Origin: Melaminivora alkalimesophila
GTDB lineage: Bacteria; Pseudomonadota; Gammaproteobacteria; Burkholderiales; Burkholderiaceae_C
Direction: 5' to 3'
NCBI RefSeq assembly: GCF_000282995.1
Contig: NZ_ALEE01000593.1
Location: 1-6,109 of the forward strand
Length of the DNA stretch: 6,109 bases
Below the pieces are notes generated by a model. The model was not told the origin of the DNA and did no database searches. It was given only the letters and a program-made list of their open reading frames with translations. The translations under genes were made by a program, and so were the position numbers. Positions 1 to 6,109 of this stretch are shown in pieces; position 1 is the stretch's first letter; each line of letters opens with the position of its first letter.

Positions 1-10
1 GGAAGCCGCC

Positions 11-16
11 ATTATG
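11..16 (-). promoter_or_regulatory. -10-like hexamer CATAAT at the window edge
   Basis: Read on the minus strand, this is CATAAT, five of six matches to the TATAAT consensus. It lies about 40 bp past the stop codon of the secreted-protein gene and would drive a gene lying to the left of the window. No convincing -35 hexamer was found at the usual spacing. The assignment is weak because the target gene cannot be seen. The rest of positions 1-52 holds no gene that I can support. Confidence 0.22.
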
Positions 17-52
17 CGAGCCGCATCGCCGGCCCGCCGCCCCGCCCTGGAC

Positions 53-421
53 TCAACGCCCGTGGCGGTGCCCGCCCCCGCGGTGGTGACCGCCTCCGCG
101 GTGGTGACCGCCTCCGTGGCCACGCCAGTGGTGGGCCGGCGGTCGCGGGGCCACCACCACCGGCGGGGCGTAATAGACCAGCCGCGGCGCGCGGTACACC
201 GGCGGCGCGTAGTACACGGGCGGCGGCGGAGCGTAGTAGACCGGCGGGGGCGTGTAGTACACGGGCGCGGCATTGCCCGCGCCCACCACCACCCCCGGCA
301 CACCGATGCCGACCGACCAGTACACATCGCTGCGCGCCTGGGCCACCCCCGCGCCGGCCAGCAACCCCAGCCCGAGCGCCAGCGAGGCGACCGCCTTCAT
401 CCATGAGCGGTTGTTTGTCAT
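53..421 (-). CDS. Secreted Tyr/Pro-repeat protein with His/Gly-rich tail (PXPV-repeat-like)
   Basis: A 122-residue protein of unknown function. Residues 1-29 form a clear Sec signal peptide: Arg and Lys in the n-region, a Leu/Ala/Gly core, and cleavage expected after AQA at 27-29. Residues 30-50 include VYWSVGIG followed by a Val/Gly stretch. Residues 53-87 carry about five PVYY/LVYY-(A/T)PP-type repeats. Residues 97-122 are almost entirely His, Gly and Arg, including two exact copies of a GGGHHR unit. The composition resembles small exported proteins annotated as PXPV-repeat proteins in Burkholderiales, but this is recognition by pattern only. The His tail could bind metal ions, which is an inference. 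The start is fixed by a strong Shine-Dalgarno and the signal peptide. The reading frame stays open far upstream, antisense to glnS, but that part is a GC artefact. The gene is transcribed divergently from glnS and appears monocistronic. Confidence 0.85.
   Translation of the reverse strand: MTNNRSWMKAVASLALGLGLLAGAGVAQARSDVYWSVGIGVPGVVVGAGNAAPVYYTPPPVYYAPPPPVYYAPPVYRAPRLVYYAPPVVVAPRPPAHHWRGHGGGHHRGGGHHRGGGHRHGR
78..113. repeat. Two perfect 18-bp tandem repeats in the His/Gly tail
   Basis: Positions 78-95 and 96-113 are identical 18-bp units (ccgcggtggtgaccgcct). A third copy starts at 114 but diverges after a few bases. Each unit encodes six residues on the minus strand, giving the GGGHHR repeats of the secreted protein. 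Because the unit is a multiple of three, gain or loss of copies would change tail length without breaking the frame. Confidence 0.85.
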
Positions 422-426
422 GAGGA

Positions 427-433
427 CCTCCTT
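427..433 (-). promoter_or_regulatory. Shine-Dalgarno AAGGAGG of the secreted-protein gene
   Basis: On the minus strand this is AAGGAGG, ending 5 nt before the ATG at 421-419. It is the strongest ribosome binding site in the window and settles the start codon of this gene. It directly follows an 8-bp hairpin at 435-452. Confidence 0.85.
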
Positions 434-434
434 C

Positions 435-452
435 GACGGCCACCTGGCCGTC
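435..452 (-). promoter_or_regulatory. Perfect 8-bp inverted repeat abutting the Shine-Dalgarno
   Basis: GACGGCCA and TGGCCGTC form a perfect inverted repeat separated by 2 nt. In the minus-strand transcript the stem ends 1 nt before the AAGGAGG site of the secreted-protein gene. With a 2-nt spacer the end pair would open to give a 4-nt loop. It could act as an RNA hairpin affecting ribosome access or mRNA stability, or as a protein-binding palindrome in DNA. Which, if either, cannot be told from sequence. Confidence 0.4.
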
Positions 453-460
453 CCAGTGCA

Positions 461-489
461 TTGCAAAGCAGGATCAAAGAAGCAGCAAG
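461..489 (-). promoter_or_regulatory. Weak candidate promoter for the secreted-protein gene
   Basis: Reading the minus strand, a TTGCTG hexamer is followed 17 nt later by TGCAAT, upstream of the hairpin and ribosome binding site. The -35 match is 3 of 6 and the -10 match is 4 of 6, so this is only a placement guess with correct spacing. It would give a 5' leader of roughly 30-35 nt containing the hairpin. Confidence 0.25.
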
Positions 490-579
490 AAGCGCGACTT
501 TGGGTACATAACGCGCGAGTTGGCCTCCAGGATGGCAGCAGTCTCGCATTTTCTTGTGTCCGGACGTATGGGGCGGCGT

Positions 580-597
580 CACCGGCTGTAACCGGTG
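580..597. promoter_or_regulatory. Palindrome CACCGG-N6-CCGGTG upstream of glnS
   Basis: Perfect 6-bp arms at 580-585 and 592-597 are separated by 6 bp (ctgtaa). The palindrome covers the place where the -35 element of the glnS -10 candidate (605-610) would lie, and no good -35 match is present there. A regulator site is possible. In DNA this GC-rich, a 6+6 palindrome can also arise by chance. Confidence 0.3.
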
Positions 598-604
598 CGC
601 GCCC

Positions 605-610
605 TAGAAT
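605..610 (+). promoter_or_regulatory. -10 hexamer TAGAAT of glnS, implying a leaderless mRNA
   Basis: TAGAAT matches TATAAT at five of six positions and ends exactly 6 nt before the glnS ATG. Transcription normally begins about 6-7 nt past the -10 box, so the message would start at or next to the A of the ATG. This agrees with the absence of any Shine-Dalgarno sequence before glnS. The -35 position (about 582-587) is a poor match and lies within a palindrome. Confidence 0.5.
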
Positions 611-616
611 TGCGCC

Positions 617-2416
<1,800 letters not shown>

Positions 2417-2448
2417 ACACCGCGCTCCTGCATCGACAGACAGACACA

Positions 2449-2477
2449 GGCGCCTCCTTCCTACCCAAGGAGGCGCC
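2449..2477 (+). terminator. Perfect 11-bp hairpin after glnS, without a T tract
   Basis: Arms ggcgcctcctt (2449-2459) and aaggaggcgcc (2467-2477) are perfectly complementary around a 7-nt loop. The hairpin begins 32 nt past the glnS stop. No T run follows, so it is not a textbook intrinsic terminator. It could still end transcription, block 3' exonuclease decay of the glnS message, or both. The right arm contains AAGGAGG, but no start codon follows at a suitable distance, so it is not read as a ribosome binding site. Confidence 0.5.
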
Positions 2478-2521
2478 CGGCTGGATTAGGGTCGGGGCTG
2501 TCCCACCACAAACACCCTTCC

Positions 2522-2526
2522 GGGAG
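2522..2526 (+). promoter_or_regulatory. Ribosome binding site of the META/DUF4377 lipoprotein gene
   Basis: GGGAG ends 5 nt before the ATG at 2532. It is a moderate Shine-Dalgarno and supports this start, which also places a proper lipoprotein signal sequence at the N-terminus. I saw no clear promoter in 2478-2521, so read-through from glnS remains possible. Confidence 0.55.
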
Positions 2527-2531
2527 AAACG

Positions 2532-3383
2532 ATGCGCCTGTCCCTTCCCCTCCAAGCCCTCTCCGTGGCCGGCCTGGCCGCTCTGATGACCGCCTGCGCC
2601 GGCAACCCCGCGGGCGCGGATGCCTCCGCCCCGCCGGGCGTGCAGGGCACGGTGGTCAGCCAGCCTTCAACCGGCGCCCCCGCGGCCGCCATCACGCCCC
2701 AACTGACGACCCACGACTGGGAGCTGGTCGCCATGGCCGATACCCGCGGGCGCAGCGATACGCGCTGGCGTGTCCCCGGCGAGCGCGCCCCCCGCCTGCA
2801 CTTCGAGGACGGGCGCGTGTCCGTGCAAAACCTGTGCAACGTCCTCAGAAGCAGCTACCGGCTGCAGGGGCGCGACCTGGTACTCAGCCAGGGGGTGTCC
2901 ACCAAGCGCGCCTGCCCCAACTCCTCGCTGATGGACCTGGAGCGGCGCATGGGCCAGCAGCTGCAGGGCGCCGCCAGCTACGAGATCCGCAACAACGCCG
3001 GCGGGCCGCCCCTGCTGGTGCTGCATTTCCGGGACGGCAGCCGCTGGGAGCTGACCGGGGTGCCGACCGCGCAGACCCGCCACGGCAGCGCCGGCGAGCG
3101 CATGTTCCTCGAGGTGGCGCCGGAGCGCATGGCCTGCAGCCATGGCGTGGTCGCCAATGCACAGTGCCTGAAGGTGCGCGAGATCTACTACGACCACAAT
3201 GGCGTGCGCCAGAGCGCCGGCCCGTGGCAGCCGCTGTACGGCGAGATCGAGGGCTATGCCCACGAGCGCGGCCAGCGCAACATCCTGCGGGTGAACCGCT
3301 TCGAGCGACCGAACCCGCCGGCCGACGCCCCGGGCGCGGTCTACGTGCTCGACATGGTGGTGGAGACCGAACGGGTGCGCTGA
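2532..3383 (+). CDS. META and DUF4377 domain-containing lipoprotein
   Basis: A 283-residue predicted outer-membrane or periplasmic lipoprotein of unknown function. Residues 1-22 are a lipoprotein signal peptide ending in LMTAC, with Cys22 as the lipidation site; Met at -3 is tolerated but not ideal. Residues 23-57 are a low-complexity Ala/Pro/Gly linker. Residues 60-177 match a META (HslJ-like) domain: THDWELVAM, HFEDGRVS, LCNVLRSSY, STKRACPN, the LMDLERRM helix and LLVLHFRDGSRWELTG. Cys102 and Cys128 may pair. Residues 190-281 match DUF4377, with Cys202 and Cys212 in the conserved MACSHG...AQCLKV region and a terminal beta strand YVLDMVVETERV. The two-domain order is known from proteobacterial proteins carrying both names. 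HslJ is linked to heat shock and novobiocin resistance in E. coli, but that role should not be transferred here. It follows glnS by 115 bp and converges on aspA. Confidence 0.85.
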   Translation: MRLSLPLQALSVAGLAALMTACAGNPAGADASAPPGVQGTVVSQPSTGAPAAAITPQLTTHDWELVAMADTRGRSDTRWRVPGERAPRLHFEDGRVSVQNLCNVLRSSYRLQGRDLVLSQGVSTKRACPNSSLMDLERRMGQQLQGAASYEIRNNAGGPPLLVLHFRDGSRWELTGVPTAQTRHGSAGERMFLEVAPERMACSHGVVANAQCLKVREIYYDHNGVRQSAGPWQPLYGEIEGYAHERGQRNILRVNRFERPNPPADAPGAVYVLDMVVETERVR

Positions 3384-3393
3384 GCGCGCGTGC

Positions 3394-3430
3394 GCGCCGC
3401 GCCCGCCCCTGGAGGGGCGACGCGCGGCGC
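3394..3430. terminator. Bidirectional terminator-like hairpin between convergent genes
   Basis: The outer arms gcgccgcgc (3394-3402) and gcgcggcgc (3422-3430) pair perfectly. A small 1x2 internal loop then leads to inner arms cgcccct (3404-3410) and aggggcg (3413-3419). The structure lies between the stop of the lipoprotein gene (3383) and the stop of aspA (3442-3444), so it could serve both strands. A second short stem, gcgcag/ctgcgc at 3427-3441, overlaps it and lies just beyond the aspA stop. Neither has a T tract. Confidence 0.5.
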
Positions 3431-3441
3431 AGGCTCTGCGC

Positions 3442-4893
<1,452 letters not shown>

Positions 4894-4925
4894 GGCGATG
4901 GCGGGCCGCAGTGGCAGCGAGGAAG

Positions 4926-4937
4926 AAAAAAACAAAA
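4926..4937. repeat. A7-C-A4 homopolymer tract in the aspA leader
   Basis: Seven A, one C and four A on the plus strand read as TTTTGTTTTTTT on the aspA strand, about 33-44 nt before the family-consistent ATG. It is conspicuous in such GC-rich DNA. If translation began at 4962 the tract would be coding and could slip. If it lies in the leader it may serve as an unstructured U-rich landing site for ribosomes or regulators. No stem lies directly upstream of it, so it is not a standard intrinsic terminator. Confidence 0.6.
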
Positions 4938-5049
4938 GGGCGAAGGAAGCAGGGCTTGGCATGGCAGGCGCTGCCCGTGGGTCGGGGCGCGGCGCCGGGC
5001 ACAGGTCCAGGTCGCTGGCCGGAGGGCGCTCGCCTGTTGGGCTGCGCGG

Positions 5050-5080
5050 CCTGCCCCGGGCGCGGTGGGCCCGGGGCAGG
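5050..5080 (-). promoter_or_regulatory. Perfect 12-bp GC hairpin in the putative aspA leader
   Basis: Arms cctgccccgggc (5050-5061) and gcccggggcagg (5069-5080) are perfectly complementary around a 7-nt loop. If aspA transcription begins near 5148, the hairpin lies about 70-100 nt into the leader and would be very stable. No T tract follows in the aspA direction within about 100 nt. A role in transcript stability, pausing or attenuation is possible but is only an inference. Confidence 0.45.
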
Positions 5081-5154
5081 GACATCCGTGAAAGCAGGTC
5101 CGGTGCTGGCGCGCCGCCCGTTTGGCGAGCGCAACCCCACCGGGCTTGGGGGCG

Positions 5155-5160
5155 ATTATG
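5155..5160 (-). promoter_or_regulatory. Candidate -10 element CATAAT for aspA
   Basis: Read on the minus strand this is CATAAT, five of six matches. It would start transcription near 5148 and give a leader of about 255 nt to the ATG at 4893, or about 186 nt to the ATG at 4962. No good -35 hexamer lies 16-18 bp upstream. That region is instead occupied by paired CCAATGCA repeats, which may point to regulator-dependent activity. Confidence 0.4.
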
Positions 5161-5162
5161 AC

Positions 5163-5181
5163 CCAATGCACGACCAATGCA
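5163..5181. repeat. Direct repeat CCAATGCA x2, 11-bp period
   Basis: CCAATGCA occurs at 5163-5170 and 5174-5181, separated by cga. The start-to-start distance of 11 bp is about one helical turn, so two protein subunits could bind the same DNA face. The repeats sit immediately upstream of the CATAAT element of aspA, at roughly -15 to -33 from its expected start, a position more typical of repression than of activation. They lie about 80-100 bp upstream of rluE. Confidence 0.5.
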
Positions 5182-5249
5182 TGGAACTATCCGTTTGGCG
5201 CATAACCCTGGACCTCCGCCGGCCGACTTCGTTGCTGCATCGCAACAAT

Positions 5250-5255
5250 TACACT
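5250..5255 (+). promoter_or_regulatory. -10-like hexamer TACACT of rluE, implying a leaderless mRNA
   Basis: TACACT matches TATAAT at four of six positions and ends exactly 6 nt before the rluE ATG at 5262, the same geometry as at glnS. No Shine-Dalgarno precedes the ATG. A small inverted repeat (gttgc at 5231-5235 and gcaac at 5242-5246) covers the region just upstream, and no strong -35 box is visible. Confidence 0.38.
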
Positions 5256-5261
5256 GCCGCC

Positions 5262-5888
5262 ATGGTTGCTCCGCCCCGCCGCCCGACGCATCGCCGCTCC
5301 CGCCCAGCCCCCGCCCCTGCGGGGTCTTTCCCGGCCGCCGCGCCGGTGCGGTTGCTGCGCTTCTACAAGCCCTATGGCGTGCTGAGCCAGTTCACGCCGG
5401 AGGGCCGCTGGCGCGGGCTGCAGGAGTTCATCGACGTGCCGGGGGTGTACGCGGCCGGGCGGCTGGATGCCGACAGCGAGGGGTTGCTGCTGCTGACCAA
5501 CCACGGTGCGCTGCAGGCCCGCATCAGCGACCCGCGCCACCGCATGCCGAAGACCTATCTGGCACAGGTCGAGGGCGAGGTGGGCGAGGAGGCATTGCAG
5601 CGCCTGCGCTCCGGGGTGCTGCTGTCGGACGGCCCCACCCTGCCGGCCGAAGTCCGGCGGCTGCAGGCTCCCCCGGCGCTGCCACCGCGCGAGCCCCCCA
5701 TCCGCGTGCGGCGCCACATTCCCGATGGCTGGATCGAGCTGACCATCCGCGAGGGGCGCAACCGGCAGGTGCGGCGCATGACGGCCGCCGTCGGCCACCC
5801 GACGCTGCGGCTGGTGCGCGTCGCGATCGGCGCCTACACCCTGGAGGGTCTGGAGCCTGGGCAGTGGGAAGCGTTGCCCGTCCCCTGA
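5262..5888 (+). CDS. rluE: 23S rRNA pseudouridine synthase RluE
   Basis: Converts a uridine in 23S rRNA to pseudouridine (U2457 in E. coli numbering), acting in the cytoplasm during 50S assembly. The protein has 208 residues, near the 217 of E. coli RluE. Residues 1-28 are a basic Pro/Ala/Arg-rich, probably disordered N-terminus, as in the E. coli protein. The RsuA/RluB/E/F-type catalytic domain follows: [15 protein letters not shown] (31-45), [20 protein letters not shown] (61-80) with catalytic Asp69, GALQARI (82-88), KTYLAQVEG (97-105), SDGPTLPAE (122-130) and [21 protein letters not shown] (164-184). There is no S4 domain, which separates it from RsuA, RluB and RluF. The start at 5262 is the last ATG before the conserved core. 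The gene converges on rarD, with 13 bp between the stop codons. Confidence 0.93.
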   Translation: MVAPPRRPTHRRSRPAPAPAGSFPAAAPVRLLRFYKPYGVLSQFTPEGRWRGLQEFIDVPGVYAAGRLDADSEGLLLLTNHGALQARISDPRHRMPKTYLAQVEGEVGEEALQRLRSGVLLSDGPTLPAEVRRLQAPPALPPREPPIRVRRHIPDGWIELTIREGRNRQVRRMTAAVGHPTLRLVRVAIGAYTLEGLEPGQWEALPVP

Positions 5889-5901
5889 GGCCGCAGCGGC
5901 G

Positions 5902-6109
5902 CTAGGTCGCGGCTGGCCGGGTCTGCCCGGCATACAGGCGCAGGACCCCATCGAGCACCAGCACGGCCACGGCAGCGAAGATGGGGCCGTAGGTCGGCCA
6001 TTGCGCCGGCGCGATGCTCTCGCCCAGCAGCAGCGCGACGAGCGCCAGCAACACCGGCTCCACGTAGCTCAGCAACCCGAAGAGCGCCAGCGGCAGCCAG
6101 CGGCTCCCC
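5902..6109 (-). CDS. rarD: RarD-type EamA/DMT-family transporter, C-terminal part only
   Basis: The last 68 codons of a gene entering from the right end, with its stop (TAG) at 5904-5902. Translating the minus strand gives WLPLALFGLLSYVEPVLLAL, then a second helix ending in VLVLDGVLRLYAG and a short polar tail. This matches the last two transmembrane helices of RarD proteins: the YVEP motif (Tyr-x-Glu/Gly-Pro), an LLLGE turn, a Gln-Trp-x-x-Tyr-Gly-Pro entry to the final helix and a V-L-D motif near its end. RarD belongs to the drug/metabolite transporter superfamily of the inner membrane. Its substrate is not firmly known, and the old chloramphenicol-sensitivity label should not be relied on. 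The start and the first eight or so helices are outside the window. It lies tail-to-tail with rluE. Confidence 0.75.
   Translation of the reverse strand, partial: GSRWLPLALFGLLSYVEPVLLALVALLLGESIAPAQWPTYGPIFAAVAVLVLDGVLRLYAGQTRPAAT
5916..5931. terminator. Short GC stem after rluE, inside the rarD 3' end
   Basis: gccggg (5916-5921) and cccggc (5926-5931) form a 6-bp stem with a 4-nt loop, 27 nt past the rluE stop but within the coding sequence of rarD. With only 13 bp between the two genes, any rluE terminator must lie inside rarD, and this is the nearest stem of more than 5 bp that I saw. It is short and has no T tract, so the call is weak. Confidence 0.2.

Larger units (their letters stand above)
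4894..5261. other. 368-bp divergent intergenic region between aspA and rluE
   Basis: No credible gene lies here; the reading frames crossing it are low-complexity and lack family features. From the aspA side it holds an A7-C-A4 run (4926-4937), an in-frame alternative aspA ATG (4962-4960), a 12-bp perfect hairpin (5050-5080), a -10-like CATAAT for aspA (5155-5160, minus), paired CCAATGCA repeats (5163-5181), two copies of ccgtttggcg (5118-5127 and 5191-5200), and the rluE -10 candidate (5250-5255). The stretch around 5155-5255 is visibly more AT-rich than the flanking genes, as expected of promoter DNA. Confidence 0.7.

Noticed and set aside
14..26. Short inverted repeat atgcg-agc-cgcat as a terminator for the secreted-protein gene
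   Set aside because: A 5-bp stem with a 3-nt loop and no T tract is expected by chance, and it overlaps a -10-like element.
2467..2473. AAGGAGG downstream of glnS as a ribosome binding site
   Set aside because: It is one arm of a perfect hairpin and no start codon follows within 5-10 nt.
5187..5951. A 254-codon minus-strand frame antisense to rluE
   Set aside because: It overlaps two well-supported genes (rluE and the rarD end) and has no family features.

Overview
The window is a GC-rich stretch of bacterial chromosome, most likely from a betaproteobacterium of the order Burkholderiales. A Comamonadaceae-like genome is my best guess, from the GlnRS sequence with its extended N-terminus, the META+DUF4377 lipoprotein, the RarD/RluE pair and the promoter style. 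This placement rests on remembered protein sequences, not on a search. The third codon position is so GC-biased that stop codons are rare in every frame, so long spurious reading frames lie antisense to the real genes.

Layout, left to right. (1) 53-421, minus: a 122-residue secreted protein with Tyr/Pro repeats and a His/Gly-rich tail, and a strong ribosome binding site. (2) 422-616: a 195-bp divergent promoter region. (3) 617-2416, plus: glnS, glutaminyl-tRNA synthetase. (4) 2532-3383, plus: a lipoprotein with a META domain followed by a DUF4377 domain, separated from glnS by a perfect hairpin. (5) 3442-4893, minus: aspA, aspartate ammonia-lyase, convergent with the lipoprotein gene across a terminator-like hairpin. 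(6) 4894-5261: a 368-bp divergent intergenic region with an aspA promoter candidate, a short direct repeat, a strong GC hairpin and a poly-A/T tract. (7) 5262-5888, plus: rluE, 23S rRNA pseudouridine synthase. (8) 5902 to the end, minus: the C-terminus of a RarD/EamA-family transporter, running off the window.

The genes do not form a pathway. They are mostly single-gene transcription units: translation (glnS), ribosome modification (rluE), aspartate/fumarate metabolism (aspA), envelope proteins and a permease. No mobile element, CRISPR array, RNA gene or defence system was seen. The content looks like ordinary core genome. The points that merit a second look are regulatory: two genes (glnS, rluE) whose -10-like hexamer ends exactly 6 nt before the ATG, suggesting leaderless mRNAs; a hairpin abutting the ribosome binding site of the secreted-protein gene; and the long, structured aspA leader with an ambiguous start codon.
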